From Pseudomonas eucalypticola (GTDB lineage Bacteria > Pseudomonadota > Gammaproteobacteria > Pseudomonadales > Pseudomonadaceae): DNA of 64,000 bases. A program made the translations under genes and the position numbers. The notes under the pieces are model-generated. The model had not been told where the DNA came from. It did no database searches and saw only the letters and a program-made list of their open reading frames with translations. Shown here piece after piece: positions 44,320 to 54,466 of this stretch. The stretch's first letter is position 1, and each line of letters starts with the position of its first letter. The stretch spans positions 3,008,501-3,072,500 of the forward strand of contig NZ_CP056030.1 of assembly GCF_013374995.1 (NCBI RefSeq). Reading direction: 5' to 3'.

Positions 44320-45465
44320 TTATTGCACCTTCGGCGCCGGCGCGCCCTTGGGCCACAGCAACCAGATCTGACCTTGCTGCTTCATGTTGCCGGCCAGTTC
44401 CCCGGCCTTGTCGCCGGTGCCCCAGAACAGGTCCGCGCGCACTTCGCCGGCAATGGCGCCGCCGGTGTCCTGAGCGGCCACGGGCCGGGTCACGGTTTTA
44501 CCGTCGGGGCTGGTGGTGTTCAGCCACAACAGGCTGCCCAGGGGGATAACCTTGCGGTCGATGGCCACGCTGTAGCCCGCCGTCAACGGCACGTTGAGCG
44601 AGCCGCGTGGCCCTTCGTCGCTGTCCGGGCGCGTGGTGAAGAAAACGTAGCTGGGGTTGCTGGCCAGTAGTTCAGGCACCCGCTCGGGGTTGGCGGTGGC
44701 CCAGTCGCGGATCTTGCCCATGCTGACTTCCTCTTTTTTCAGCAGCCCCTGTTCCACCAGCCAGCGACCCACCGGCTTGTAGGGATAGCCGTTCTGGTCG
44801 GCGTAGGCGATGCGCAGTTGGCGGCCGCTGTCCAGGCGGATTCGCCCCGAGCCCTGGATCTGCAGGAACTGCAGGTCCATGGGGTTGTTCAGCCACGCCA
44901 GCACCGGGGCGTTGACGCCCTTGCTGTTGATGGTGGAGGCATCGTCATACGGCCGCAATATGCGGCCGTCCAAGCGCCCGCGCAGGCGCTTGCCCTTGAG
45001 TTTGGGGTAAATGCTGTCCAGGTTGACGATGATCAGGTCATCAGGCACCCCCAGCACGGGCACGCCATGCTGTTCGTCCTGGGTCAGGCTGCCGCCGTAG
45101 ACCGGTTCGTAGTAGCCGGTGATCAGGCCGCGGTCCTTGTTGTCGCCAGAGCGCAGGCTGTAGACCTGCAATTGGGTTTGCAGGAAAGTGCGGATCGCAG
45201 CGGGTTGCGCTTGCACCTGGGCCGCGGCGGCGCAGGTAGCGCCCCAGTTCGGGTCTTTGGCCAGGCGCTGGCAGGCCGACTTCCAGGCGCTAAAGCCGGC
45301 GAGCAGGTCAGCGTCGCTCACCGCCGGCAAGGCGCTCCAGTCGACGCTGACATAGGTGGTGGGGGCAGGGGGTTTGGGCTTGCCGAAGTCACAGCCGGCC
45401 AGCAGCACCAATACACCCGTGGCGGCCAGCAGCAGGCGTGGCCAGTTGAACGCTGAAGTTTTCAC
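44320..45465 (-). CDS. mltA: Membrane-bound lytic murein transglycosylase A
   Basis: 381-residue outer-membrane lipoprotein that cleaves the glycan strands of peptidoglycan, forming 1,6-anhydromuramyl ends. Lipobox LAGC (Cys about residue 25). The MltA core shows GLITGYYEPVYGGSL, GRGSGR-like GSGRIRLDSG, and the 3D-domain end VAAQDTGGAIAGEVRADLFWGTGDKAGELAGNM, with the catalytic Asp in QDTGGAI. It is divergent from polB. Confidence 0.96.
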   Translation of the reverse strand: MKTSAFNWPRLLLAATGVLVLLAGCDFGKPKPPAPTTYVSVDWSALPAVSDADLLAGFSAWKSACQRLAKDPNWGATCAAAAQVQAQPAAIRTFLQTQLQVYSLRSGDNKDRGLITGYYEPVYGGSLTQDEQHGVPVLGVPDDLIIVNLDSIYPKLKGKRLRGRLDGRILRPYDDASTINSKGVNAPVLAWLNNPMDLQFLQIQGSGRIRLDSGRQLRIAYADQNGYPYKPVGRWLVEQGLLKKEEVSMGKIRDWATANPERVPELLASNPSYVFFTTRPDSDEGPRGSLNVPLTAGYSVAIDRKVIPLGSLLWLNTTSPDGKTVTRPVAAQDTGGAIAGEVRADLFWGTGDKAGELAGNMKQQGQIWLLWPKGAPAPKVQ

Positions 45466-45590
45466 TCAGAGGTAGTCCGCAATGCGAGTGGAAAGACGCG
45501 TAGCTTGGGCAAAGCCCGGGCGCCCGTCAAATCGTCGGCGTGAACGGGTACAATGGCGTTTTGCCAAGCGGTTGCGACGAGGTCAGTGCA

Positions 45591-47954
45591 GTGGATGTCC
45601 AGCAAGGTTTTATCCTGACTCGCCATTGGCGCGACACGCCGGCGGGTACGGAGGTCGAGTTCTGGCTCGCCACCGACGCTGGCCCCCGGCAGCTGTGGCT
45701 GCCCGTGCAGGCTTCGGTGGCATTCGTGCCCCAGGCCCATGAAGACCAGGCCCGGGCGTTGCTGGCGCGGGAAAGCCTCGGTGAGCTGCGGCCGTTGGCC
45801 CTGCAGGACTTTCACCACCGCCCGGTGCTGGGGCTGTACTGCCAGCAGTACCGGCACTTGCTAGACCTGGAAAAAAGCCTGCGTCGCTCCGGGGTGGATG
45901 TCTATGAAGCCGACATTCGCCCACCGGAGCGCTACCTGATGGAGCGCTTCATCACCGCCCCCGTGCAGTTCACGGGCCAGGTCGACGAGCAGGGGGTCGT
46001 GCAAGGCGCGCAGCTGAAACCGGAGAAAGACTACCGCCCGGTGCTGAAAGTGTTGTCCCTGGATATCGAGACCACCGAGCGCGGCGAGCTGTACTGCATC
46101 GGCTTGCAGGGGTGCGGCCAGCGCCAGGTGTACATGCTGGGGCCGCCCAACGGCGACGCCACGGCCGTGAACTTCGATCTTCAGTACTGCGCTTCGCCGG
46201 TGCACTTGCTCGAGTGCCTGAACCAGTGGCTGGTGGACCACGACCCCGACGCCATCATCGGCTGGAACGTGGTGCAGTTCGACCTTCGCGTGCTGCACGA
46301 ACAGGCGCGCCGGCACGGGGTAGCCCTGCGCATGGGCCGCAACGGCGCCGAACTGCTGTGGCGCGAACACGGCAGCGGTAACGGGCATTACTTCGCCAGC
46401 GCCGCCGGGCGGCTGATCATCGACGGCATCGAGGCCCTGCGCCAGGCCACCTGGAGTTTTCCGTCCTTCAGCCTGGAGAACGTCGCCCAGACCCTGTTGG
46501 GCGAGGGCAAGGACATTTCCACGCCCTACCAGCGCATGGACGAGATCAACCGCCTGTTCGCCGAAGACAAGCCGGCGCTGGCGCGCTACAACCTCAAGGA
46601 CTGCGAGCTGGTGCTGCGCATCTTCGACAAGACGCGGCTGTTGGACTTTCTGCTCGAACGCGCCACCGTCACCGGGCTGCCGGCCGACCAGAGCGGTGGC
46701 TCCGTCGCTGCCTTCACGCACCTGTACCTGCCGCTGATGCACCGCCAGGGGTTCGTCGCCCCCAACCTGGGGGAACGCCCGCCCCAGGCCAGCCCGGGGG
46801 GCTTCGTCATGGACTCGCGCCCGGGGCTGTACGAGTCTGTGCTGGTGCTGGACTACAAGAGCCTGTACCCGTCGATCATCCGCAGCTTTCTCATCGACCC
46901 CATCGGCTTGGTCGAGGGGTTGCGCCAACCGGACGACGAACATTCGGTGCCGGGTTTCCTGGGCGCGCGCTTTTCCCGCGAGCGCCATTGCTTGCCGGCC
47001 ATCGTCCAACGGGTGTGGCAGGGGCGCGAGGCCGCCAAGGCCGAGGGCAACGCGGCGTTGTCCCAGGCCCTGAAAATCATCATGAATGCGTTCTACGGGG
47101 TGCTGGGGTCCAGCGGCTGCCGCTTCTTTGATCCGCGCCTGGCCACGTCCATCACCTTGCGCGGCCACCAGATCATGCAGCGTACCCGGCAACTGGTGGA
47201 GGCTCAGGGCTACGAAGTGATCTATGGCGACACCGACAGCACGTTCGTCTGGCTCAAGCGCGCCCATGGCCAGCAGGAAGCGGCCGACATTGGCCGGGCG
47301 CTCGTCGCCCACGTCAATGCGTTCTGGCGTGAGCAGCTGCACACCGAGTACCGCTTGCATAGCGCGCTGGAGCTGCAATTCGAGACCCACTTCACGCGCT
47401 TCCTGATGCCCACCATTCGGGGCGCGGAGGAGGGCAGCAAGAAGCGCTACGCCGGGCTGGTACGGCGTGCCGATGGCCGCGACGAGATGATCTACAAGGG
47501 CCTGGAGGCGGTGCGCACCGACTGGTCGCCGCTGGCCCGAGCGTTTCAGCAGCAGTTGTACGAACGCATCTTTCACCATCGCCCTTACCAGGACTATGTG
47601 CGCGACCTGGTGCAACGCACCCTGGCAGGTGAACTGGACGATCAGCTGGTGTACCGCAAGCGTCTGCGCCGGCCCCTGGACGACTACGAACGCAACGTCC
47701 CGCCCCATGTGCGTGCCGCGCGCCTGGCCGACGAATTCAACGCCCGCCAGGGGCGGCCGCTGCAGTACCAGCGTGGGGGGTGGATCAGCTACGTCATCAC
47801 CCTGGCGGGCCCGCAGCCGTTGGAGGCCGTGGACGCGGCCATCGACTACGACCACTATATCAGCCGGCAACTGCAACCGGTGGCGGACGGCATCCTGCCC
47901 TTTGTCGATGATGATTTCGGCACCTTGATCGGCGGGCAGATGGGGTTGTTCTGA
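45591..47954 (+). CDS. polB: DNA polymerase II
   Basis: 787-residue family B DNA polymerase used in SOS translesion synthesis and replication restart. The 3'-5' exonuclease shows DIETT ([14 protein letters not shown]) and [14 protein letters not shown]; the polymerase shows [28 protein letters not shown] and [11 protein letters not shown]. The start is a GTG (reading [15 protein letters not shown]) with a GAGGT site, giving the family's usual length (E. coli 783). An earlier in-frame GTG at 45540 is not family-like. No LexA box (CTGT-N8-ACAG) is evident in the short mltA-polB gap. Confidence 0.96.
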   Translation: MDVQQGFILTRHWRDTPAGTEVEFWLATDAGPRQLWLPVQASVAFVPQAHEDQARALLARESLGELRPLALQDFHHRPVLGLYCQQYRHLLDLEKSLRRSGVDVYEADIRPPERYLMERFITAPVQFTGQVDEQGVVQGAQLKPEKDYRPVLKVLSLDIETTERGELYCIGLQGCGQRQVYMLGPPNGDATAVNFDLQYCASPVHLLECLNQWLVDHDPDAIIGWNVVQFDLRVLHEQARRHGVALRMGRNGAELLWREHGSGNGHYFASAAGRLIIDGIEALRQATWSFPSFSLENVAQTLLGEGKDISTPYQRMDEINRLFAEDKPALARYNLKDCELVLRIFDKTRLLDFLLERATVTGLPADQSGGSVAAFTHLYLPLMHRQGFVAPNLGERPPQASPGGFVMDSRPGLYESVLVLDYKSLYPSIIRSFLIDPIGLVEGLRQPDDEHSVPGFLGARFSRERHCLPAIVQRVWQGREAAKAEGNAALSQALKIIMNAFYGVLGSSGCRFFDPRLATSITLRGHQIMQRTRQLVEAQGYEVIYGDTDSTFVWLKRAHGQQEAADIGRALVAHVNAFWREQLHTEYRLHSALELQFETHFTRFLMPTIRGAEEGSKKRYAGLVRRADGRDEMIYKGLEAVRTDWSPLARAFQQQLYERIFHHRPYQDYVRDLVQRTLAGELDDQLVYRKRLRRPLDDYERNVPPHVRAARLADEFNARQGRPLQYQRGGWISYVITLAGPQPLEAVDAAIDYDHYISRQLQPVADGILPFVDDDFGTLIGGQMGLF

Positions 47955-48030
47955 TACCCCGCGTGGCCAGGGGCAGGGCGTACCACGCAGGGGCAGCATG
48001 GCTGCGGTGGGTCAGTTCCAGCGCGGTGCG

Positions 48031-48671
48031 GCCTTCCCGAGCTTCGCCCGGTCCCACAGGGCAAACCCCGCCACCGCGGCTACCCCCCCTGTGGGACCGG
48101 GCGTCAGCTCGGGAAGCGGACACGCGGTGTATCAGGCGGCCCGCGGTGTGGCCTTCCCGAGCTTCGCCCGGTCCCACAGGGCAAACCCCGCCACCGCGGC
48201 CACCCCACCCCCGGTGGGACCGGGCGCCAGCTCGGGAAGCGGACACTGCGGTGTATCAGGCGGCCCGCGGTGTGGCCTTCCCGAGCCTCGCCCGGTCCCA
48301 CAGGGCAAACCCCGCCACCGTGGCCACCCCCCCCTGTGGGACCGGGCGCCAGCTCGGGAAGCGGACACGCGGTGTATCAGGCGGCCGCGGTGTGACCTTC
48401 CCGAGCTTCGCCCGGTCCCACAGGGCAAACCCCGCCACCGCGGCCACCCCACCCCCTGTGGGACCGGGCGCCAGCTCGGGAAGCGGACACTGCGGTGTAT
48501 CAGGCGGCCCGCGGTGTGGCCTTCCCGAGCCTCGCCCGGTCCCACAGGGCAAACCCCGCCACCGTGGCCACCCCCCCCTGTGGGACCGGGCGCCAGCTCG
48601 GGAAGCGGACACGCGGTGTATCAGGCGGCCCGCGGTGCGGCCTTCCCGAGTTTTGCCCGGTCCCACAGGGG
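48031..48671. repeat. REP/BIME tandem array with 244-bp higher-order period
   Basis: Six inverted REP arms (GCCTTCCCGAGCTTCGCCCG) at about 48031, 48151, 48275, 48395, 48519 and 48640 alternate with five forward arms (GGGACCGGGCGCCAGCTCGG). Spacings are 120, 124, 120, 124 and 121 bp. The alternation is also seen in sequence: units with GACACTGCGG and CGAGCCTCG (at 48275, 48519) alternate with units having GACACGCGG and CGAGCTTCG. The array has therefore grown by duplicating a 244-bp dimer. It lies between polB and the RNase T2 gene; the rest of the 822-bp gap has no gene. Long open frames through it are artefacts of the repeat. Confidence 0.9.
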
Positions 48672-48776
48672 TGAACCCGCCGCGGCTACCTCTGTGGGAG
48701 TGCGCGGTGCGGTGTGACAGGCTTGAAGGTGAAAGCGGTGGTAGAGTTCGCTGTCATTTTCCAGAGAGGCCGCGCC

Positions 48777-49424
48777 ATGGCTCGCATGCTGTTGATTACC
48801 TTGATGCTGCTGTGCAGCTTCGGCACCGCCGACGCTCGCCAGAATAGTCAGCGCCCGCCGTCAGTGGCGGGCCAGTTCGATTATTACCTGTTGAGCCTGT
48901 CGTGGTCGCCGACCTTCTGCTTCACCCACGGCAACAATGAACAGTGCAGCGGCAAGGGCTATGGGTTCGTGTTGCATGGCCTGTGGCCGCAGTACCTCAA
49001 AGGCGGCTGGCCGCAGAACTGCGAGCCGATCACGCCGCTGACCGCTGCCGAGCGCACCCAGGGCGCCGGCCTGTATCCCAGCCGCTCGCTGGTGGAGCAT
49101 GAGTGGAACAAACACGGTACGTGCAGCGGCCTCGGTGCCGCCGCGTACATGGACACCGCCGACCGTGCCCTGGGCCGGGTGAAGGTGCCGGCGGCCCTGC
49201 AGCCGTCCGAACGCACACAGTCATTCGCACCGCAGGAAATCGTCCAGCTGTTTCGCCAGAGCAACACCGGCATGCCCGAGGATGGCGTGGTGGTGCGCTG
49301 CAGCGGGCCGCAACTCGCCGAGGTGCGGGTATGCCTGTCCAAGGACCTGGCGTTCACCGCCTGCGGGCGCGGGGTGAAAATGCAGTGCCAGCAAGACCAG
49401 GTGCGAGTGCCAGGTATCCGCTAA
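48777..49424 (+). CDS. Ribonuclease T2 family protein (RNase I-like)
   Basis: 215 residues. Signal peptide cut after residue 20 (ADA|RQ), so periplasmic or secreted. The two catalytic blocks are intact: HGLWPQ with H67 and EHEWNKHGTC with E107, H108, K112 and H113. Conserved Cys pairs (FCF, CSGKGYG, QNC, GTC, QCQQ) should form disulfides. It cleaves RNA non-specifically through 2',3'-cyclic phosphates. A GAGAGG element precedes the ATG. Its stop overlaps that of the convergent hydrolase gene by 4 bp. Confidence 0.94.
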   Translation: MARMLLITLMLLCSFGTADARQNSQRPPSVAGQFDYYLLSLSWSPTFCFTHGNNEQCSGKGYGFVLHGLWPQYLKGGWPQNCEPITPLTAAERTQGAGLYPSRSLVEHEWNKHGTCSGLGAAAYMDTADRALGRVKVPAALQPSERTQSFAPQEIVQLFRQSNTGMPEDGVVVRCSGPQLAEVRVCLSKDLAFTACGRGVKMQCQQDQVRVPGIR

Positions 49425-50314
49425 GGCGCCAGCACGGACCGCCCTTGGGCGGACCCGAACACGCAGCCCACATCATGGGCGCAGCCAGGGACCTCGATCA
49501 GCGGTTGGCCCAGGGCTTGGGTAAAAGCCCTGGCGCGCTCCAGCCGGTACGGCCCCTGGGCCATGGCCGCGCAAGAGCGGTCGAGCAGCCGGTACGCAGT
49601 GCCCTTGGCGTCACCGGTGTCCCGGCTTCCGGCCAGGTAATGAACCTCGGCGCTGGCGTAGCGGCTCCAGGCCTCGCTGGCATGGCCGGGTAGCCAGGCA
49701 GGTAGCCCCTCAATCCCGTATTTCCACTGGTTGGCCCCCGGGCAGTCGTTCACTGCATAGGGCCGTTGCGCTTGGAAATACAGCCAGGTGCCGGGGTCGG
49801 CGACGACGAAGCGCAGGCCGGGTTGGGGCGCGGCGAAGGCGACGTAATGCTGCACCATCTGCGCACCGGCCGAGAAGCCCGCCACGGTGATCGTCCGCAC
49901 CTGTGGCCATCGATGGCGCACCTCGGCCACCAAGGCGTCCATGGCCGCAAAGGCGCTGACCTGGGGGGCGTTGATCGCCGGCTCGCCTTGTATCCACCCC
50001 GAACAGGTCCATACCAGCTCACCGGGCACGGCACGAGGTTCGTCGCCACGCTGGCAGCGGTCGGCGTCATTGGCCTGAAACAGTGGCGCCAGCACCACGG
50101 CGCCGGGGTTGGCCACCACGCCGGCGCGGAACGTGCGCAGGGCGTCGTGGGGGAACCCGTGGACCACCACCAGGGCGGCCGTCGCCTGGGCATTACCGGG
50201 CTGGGAGCTGTAGTAATGCAGCTCGCCAGCCCCGGGGCGCGGCGTCACGCTCAACCATTGGCCAGCCTGGGCCGCGGCGGGGAGGGTCAGGAGGAGGGCA
50301 AGCCAGCGGCGCAT
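49421..50314 (-). CDS. Exported alpha/beta-hydrolase
   Basis: 297 residues. Signal peptide ends QAG or AQA|GQW (about residue 17). Oxyanion motif VVVHGFPHDAL; nucleophile elbow TVAGFSAGAQMVQHY with Ser in GFSAG. A catalytic His probably lies in VPGCAHDVGC, and an acid in the DTGD region. The Cys residues late in the chain suggest disulfides and a periplasmic location. Resembles poly(3-hydroxybutyrate) depolymerase-like or feruloyl-esterase-like hydrolases, but no specific substrate can be read. Confidence 0.82.
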   Translation of the reverse strand: MRRWLALLLTLPAAAQAGQWLSVTPRPGAGELHYYSSQPGNAQATAALVVVHGFPHDALRTFRAGVVANPGAVVLAPLFQANDADRCQRGDEPRAVPGELVWTCSGWIQGEPAINAPQVSAFAAMDALVAEVRHRWPQVRTITVAGFSAGAQMVQHYVAFAAPQPGLRFVVADPGTWLYFQAQRPYAVNDCPGANQWKYGIEGLPAWLPGHASEAWSRYASAEVHYLAGSRDTGDAKGTAYRLLDRSCAAMAQGPYRLERARAFTQALGQPLIEVPGCAHDVGCVFGSAQGRSVLAP

Positions 50315-50442
50315 GATGAGCCCCTTTCAGTGGGGGCCTTACTGTGGCGTATTTACCTTCACGGGCGCAACCGGGCTGGCTGCTTTGCGTTGTAGTGCCG
50401 ATCTGGCAAGCTGCCGCCCACCACAGCCAAGGAAGCCATGCC

Positions 50443-52167
50443 ATGCCAGGGGATTTTCAAGTCAGCGGTAGCAATGCCGCGGCGTTGTTCACACTCAAAC
50501 TGCACCGCAGCGAAGGCATGCTGCTGTTGGCCATGAACTGGAAAGACGGCCCGCCGCCTGCGGATTTCGTCGGTTTCGGCATCGAATACAAGGAACCAGC
50601 GGGTGACCGCTTCTATGCCCTCAACAACCGCCTGACGTTCCCCTCGGCGGATGGCCGCGTGCCGACCACGGCGCTGTCGAGCCTGCTGTCGCCCATCCAG
50701 AAATTTCGCTGGGTGCATTTTCCCCGCAACGCCGAGCTGCCGGGGGCGTTCACCTACCGGGTCACGCCGGTTTTCATGAATGCCCAGGACCAGCTCAGCT
50801 ATGGCGAGGCGCAGCTGGGCGACATCGAGCTGCAACGGGACACCTGGCCGGGCCAGCTCAACGTCACGTTCACCCGCGGTTATGTCTCGTCACAGGCCTT
50901 TGTGGAGCGCTACGCCAAGGACGATCGCAACCTGGTGACCCTGTTGCCGCGCAAGGCCGCCGATGGCCTGGACTTTGCCCCCACCCACGCCGATGCCCAG
51001 GCCGCGCTGCAGTGGATGGGGTTCGAAGCTCGCGAGGCGATTCTGGCGGTGCTGGACCAGGCCATCCGTGACCGCGACGCCCAGGTGAAAGTCATCGCCT
51101 ATGACCTGAACGAGCCCCATGTCGTCACCCGCCTGGAACAGCTCGGCAGCCGCCTGCAGATCATCATCGACGACAGCGCCGGCCATGGCGCGGCCGACTC
51201 CGCCGAAACCCAGGCCGCCGCGCGGTTGACCAGCGCGGGGGCGACGGTCAAGCGCGAGCACATGGGCGGCCTGCAGCATAACAAGGTCATTCTGCTGGAC
51301 GGCAGCACGGCGAAAACCGTGGTGTGTGGTTCGACCAACTTCAGTTGGCGCGGCCTCTACGTGCAAGCCAACAACGCACTGGTGGTGCAAGGTCCTACCG
51401 CGCTGGCGCTGTTCCAGGCGGCGTTTGCCCAGTACTGGGCCAGTCCCTCGGCCCAGACATTCGGCGCTTCGGCCATGGCCCGCTGGCAGAGCCTGGGGCT
51501 GGAAAACATCGACGCCCAGGTCACGTTTTCACCCCATGGCCAGGACAACGCGGCGCTCGCCGGGGTGGGCGAAGACATCGCCCGCACCGGTTCCAGCCTG
51601 CTGTTTTCCCTGGCCTTCCTGTACCAGACCCGTGGCCCCATCCAGGCCGCCATCAAACAGGTGGCCGCCAACCCGGCGGTGTTCGTCTACGGCATCTCCG
51701 ACCGGCACATGCAGGAAGGCCTGGACGTGCTGCTGCCTGGAGGGCAGAGCGCGATCCTGCATGCCGCGGTCCTAGACAAGCACGTACCGGTGCCGTTCCA
51801 GGCCGAGCCTACGGGGCTGATTGGCGGCGCCGGGGTGCGCCTGCACCACAAGTTCGTGGTCATCGACTTCGACAAGCCGACGGCCCGGGTGTACATGGGT
51901 TCCTACAACTTCGCCGATGCCGCCGACCGCAGCAACGGCGAGAACCTGCTGGTGATCCGCGATCGCCGCGTGGCGGTGGCTTACATGGTGGAAGCCGTGC
52001 GCCTGTTGGACCACTACCATTTCCGCGTTGCCCAGGAAAGCGCCGACGCCGGCACCCGCAGCGCCCTGACCCTGCGGCGGCCGCCGCGCCAGACGGGCGA
52101 GACCCCTTGGTGGCAGGAGGACTACAGCGATCCGCGCAAGGTGCAGGATCGGCAATTGTTTGCCTGA
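50443..52167 (+). CDS. Phospholipase D-like domain protein
   Basis: 574 residues with two HKD motifs: LQHNKVILLDG with GSTNFSWRG (about 278-300) and HHKFVVIDFD with GSYNFADAADRSNGEN (about 468-505). The two halves together form one PLD-type active site. The first 200 residues, which include FYALNNRLTFPSADGRV and AFTYRVTPVFMN, form a separate beta-rich domain. No signal peptide at the chosen ATG (AAGGAAG site); a longer in-frame ATG at 50344 would add a hydrophobic stretch. Members act on phosphodiesters, either lipids or nucleic acids. No immunity or secretion gene is beside it. Confidence 0.87.
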   Translation: MPGDFQVSGSNAAALFTLKLHRSEGMLLLAMNWKDGPPPADFVGFGIEYKEPAGDRFYALNNRLTFPSADGRVPTTALSSLLSPIQKFRWVHFPRNAELPGAFTYRVTPVFMNAQDQLSYGEAQLGDIELQRDTWPGQLNVTFTRGYVSSQAFVERYAKDDRNLVTLLPRKAADGLDFAPTHADAQAALQWMGFEAREAILAVLDQAIRDRDAQVKVIAYDLNEPHVVTRLEQLGSRLQIIIDDSAGHGAADSAETQAAARLTSAGATVKREHMGGLQHNKVILLDGSTAKTVVCGSTNFSWRGLYVQANNALVVQGPTALALFQAAFAQYWASPSAQTFGASAMARWQSLGLENIDAQVTFSPHGQDNAALAGVGEDIARTGSSLLFSLAFLYQTRGPIQAAIKQVAANPAVFVYGISDRHMQEGLDVLLPGGQSAILHAAVLDKHVPVPFQAEPTGLIGGAGVRLHHKFVVIDFDKPTARVYMGSYNFADAADRSNGENLLVIRDRRVAVAYMVEAVRLLDHYHFRVAQESADAGTRSALTLRRPPRQTGETPWWQEDYSDPRKVQDRQLFA

Positions 52168-52180
52168 CCCGCCGGCTGGA

Positions 52181-53590
52181 TCAGAACGAGTCCACGATCC
52201 GCCCCAGCATGGCCATGGCATCCTCGCTGCGCTTGTCCCATGGGTGGCCATGGTTCAGCCGCGCGCAGTGCGCGAAGCCGCGGGTAGCGGAGAAGATAGG
52301 CCCTGGGGCGATGCTTATGCCCTGGGCCAGGGCCAGCTGAAACAGTTGCAACGAGTCCACCTGCCGGGGGAATTCAAACCACAGGAAGTAACCGCCGTCG
52401 GGCCGGGTGACCCGCGTGGCCTCGGGGAAGTGCCGCGCGGCCGACGCCAGCATGGCGCTCTGCTGCATTTCCAGGTTGTGCCGCAGCTTGCGCAGATGGC
52501 GGTCGTAGCCGCCGTGCTGCAGGTAGTCGGCAATGGCCGCCTGGGCCGGCACCGAGGGCGAAATCGTAGTCATCAGTTTCAGCCGGCTGATCGTCTGGGC
52601 GAACTGCCCGGCGGCCACCCACCCCACCCGGTAACCCGGCGCCAGGCTTTTGGAAAACGAGCCGCAGTGCATCACCAGGCCGTCACGGTCCAGGCGCTTG
52701 ACCGGCTGCTGCGGCTGGGGCCCGTAATGCAGTTCGCTGTAGACGTCATCTTCGATCAGGGGTACCTGGTGCTGGCGCAACAGGCCGTACAAGGCTTCCT
52801 TGGCGGCAGCGGGCAGGCTGGCGCCCAACGGGTTCTGCAGGCTGCTCATGAACCAGCAGGCCTTGATGGGCAGGCGTTGCAGGCGATCGGCCAGGGTGTT
52901 CAGGTCGACCCCTTCGCGCGGGTGCACGGGAATTTCCACCGCCTTGAGCTTCAGCCGCTCCAGCACCTGCAGGGTGGCATAGAACGCCGGTGACTCGATG
53001 GCCACCAGGTCCCCCGGCTGGGTCACGCTCTGCAGGCACAGGTTCAAGGCCTCCAGCGCGCCGTTGGTGATCACCAGTTCGTCCATCGCCAGGTGCACGC
53101 CGCTGATCATGTAGCGCAAGGCTATTTGCCGGCGCAGGTCGGGGTTGCCGGCTGTCATGTCGGCGATCACCGCCTGGGGGGGCATATCGCGCACGGTGCG
53201 GGCCATGGAACGCGCCAGGCGCTGCAAGGGGTACAGGTCCGGGCTGGGAAATGCCGAGCCGAAGGGCACGGTGTTGGGGTCTTTCAGCGACCCCAATACC
53301 GAAAACACCAGTTCACTGACGTCCACTTCGGTGCTGTCGGCCTGGCGAGGGCCGATGGCCGGCTCGCTCAGCGCTCGCGTGGCCAGCTCCCGGACGAAAT
53401 AGCCCGAGCGCGGCCGCGCCTGGATCAAGCCGCGATCTTCCAGCAGGTAATAGGCCTGGAACACGGTAGAAGGGCTGACCACGAAGGTACGGCTGGCCGT
53501 GCGCACCGACGGCACCTTCTCGCCCGCCTTGAGCACACCCGTACGGATCATCAGGGCGATTTCATCGGCGAGCTGTTCATAGCGTTTCAT
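52181..53590 (-). CDS. MocR/PdxR-type regulator (GntR HTH fused to aminotransferase fold)
   Basis: 469 residues. The N-terminal GntR winged helix (about 1-72) is YEQLADEIALMIRTGVLKAGEKVPSVRTASRTFVVSPSTVFQAYYLLEDRGLIQARPRSGYFV in outline. A fold-type I aminotransferase domain follows, with PLP-Lys in SFSKSLAPGYRVGW and supporting motifs NGALEALNLCLQ and PLIEDDVYSELHYG. Such proteins sense PLP or an amino compound and control aminotransferase, transport or PLP-synthesis genes. No obvious target is divergent. The ATG at MKRYEQLAD is preferred. Confidence 0.93.
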   Translation of the reverse strand: MKRYEQLADEIALMIRTGVLKAGEKVPSVRTASRTFVVSPSTVFQAYYLLEDRGLIQARPRSGYFVRELATRALSEPAIGPRQADSTEVDVSELVFSVLGSLKDPNTVPFGSAFPSPDLYPLQRLARSMARTVRDMPPQAVIADMTAGNPDLRRQIALRYMISGVHLAMDELVITNGALEALNLCLQSVTQPGDLVAIESPAFYATLQVLERLKLKAVEIPVHPREGVDLNTLADRLQRLPIKACWFMSSLQNPLGASLPAAAKEALYGLLRQHQVPLIEDDVYSELHYGPQPQQPVKRLDRDGLVMHCGSFSKSLAPGYRVGWVAAGQFAQTISRLKLMTTISPSVPAQAAIADYLQHGGYDRHLRKLRHNLEMQQSAMLASAARHFPEATRVTRPDGGYFLWFEFPRQVDSLQLFQLALAQGISIAPGPIFSATRGFAHCARLNHGHPWDKRSEDAMAMLGRIVDSF

Positions 53591-53674
53591 GGTAAGCCGG
53601 GACAGGTAAGGGGGCCCTAGCATGCCGCTGAATCGGTTTGCCGACCAGCGTCAGATTCAGCACGAAACAGCGGA

Positions 53675-54466
53675 TCAGGTGATTGCGTCGTAGCCGTCGA
53701 TCGGCTCGGGCCATGGGGTGAGGATCTGGAAGCCATCGTCGGTGACCGCCACCATGTGCTCCCACTGCGCCGACAACGACTGGTCGCGGGTGATCACGGT
53801 CCAGCCGTCCGCCAGGGTCTGGGTCTGACGCTTGCCGGCATTGAGCATGGGCTCCACGGTGAAGATCATGCCCTTGACCAGCTTCATGCCCATGCCGCGA
53901 CTGCCGTAGTGCAGCACCTGGGGTTCGTCGTGGTACACCTTGCCGATGCCATGGCCGCAGTATTCACGCACCACGCTGAAGCCTTCGCGATGGGCGACGG
54001 TCTGGATCGCGTGGCCGATGTCCCCCAGGTGCGCGCCCGGGCGTACCTGGCGAATGCCGGCGCACATGGCTTCATACGTAGTACGTACCAGGCGCTGCGC
54101 CTCGTCGCTGGTCTGGCCTACCAGGTACATGCGGCTGGTATCACCGAACCAGCCGTCCTTGATGACCGCCACATCGATGTTGAGGATGTCACCGTCGGCC
54201 AGCACCTTGCCGTTGGGGATGCCGTGGCAGATCACGTCGTTGACCGACGCGCAGATGGTCTTCGGAAACCCGTGGTAACCGACGTTGGCCGGCTTGGCCT
54301 TCTGCACGTTGACGATGTAGTCGTGGCAGATACGGTCCAGCTCGTCGGTGGAAACCCCGGGTTTCACGTAAGGGGTGATCATGTGCAGCACATCGGCGGC
54401 CAGCTTGCCGGCGGTGCGCGACAGCTGGATTTGCGCGGGGGTGTTGATCGTTACAGCCTTGCTCAT
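53675..54466 (-). CDS. map: Type I methionine aminopeptidase
   Basis: 263 residues. It removes the initiator methionine from nascent proteins. The five metal ligands are seen: D in LNIDVAVIKDG and GDTSRM, H in YCGHGIGKVYH, E in FTVEPML, and E in AQWEHMVAV. The start overlaps the stop of the ParD-like gene (ATGA), so the two are translationally coupled. Pseudomonas also carries a map next to rpsB; this copy, with the ParD-like partner, is probably the second one. Confidence 0.95.
   Translation of the reverse strand: MSKAVTINTPAQIQLSRTAGKLAADVLHMITPYVKPGVSTDELDRICHDYIVNVQKAKPANVGYHGFPKTICASVNDVICHGIPNGKVLADGDILNIDVAVIKDGWFGDTSRMYLVGQTSDEAQRLVRTTYEAMCAGIRQVRPGAHLGDIGHAIQTVAHREGFSVVREYCGHGIGKVYHDEPQVLHYGSRGMGMKLVKGMIFTVEPMLNAGKRQTQTLADGWTVITRDQSLSAQWEHMVAVTDDGFQILTPWPEPIDGYDAIT

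Noticed and set aside
48031..48671. Possible CRISPR array
   Set aside because: Period of 120-124 bp, repeats that include the whole unit, inverted arms inside each unit and no unique spacers: this is a REP/BIME array.
47963..48847. Long open frames (up to 294 codons) through the REP array
   Set aside because: They translate the repeat itself (recurring ARSHRANPATAATP-type peptide) in several frames and on both strands, and merge into the RNase leader. No ribosome site fits.
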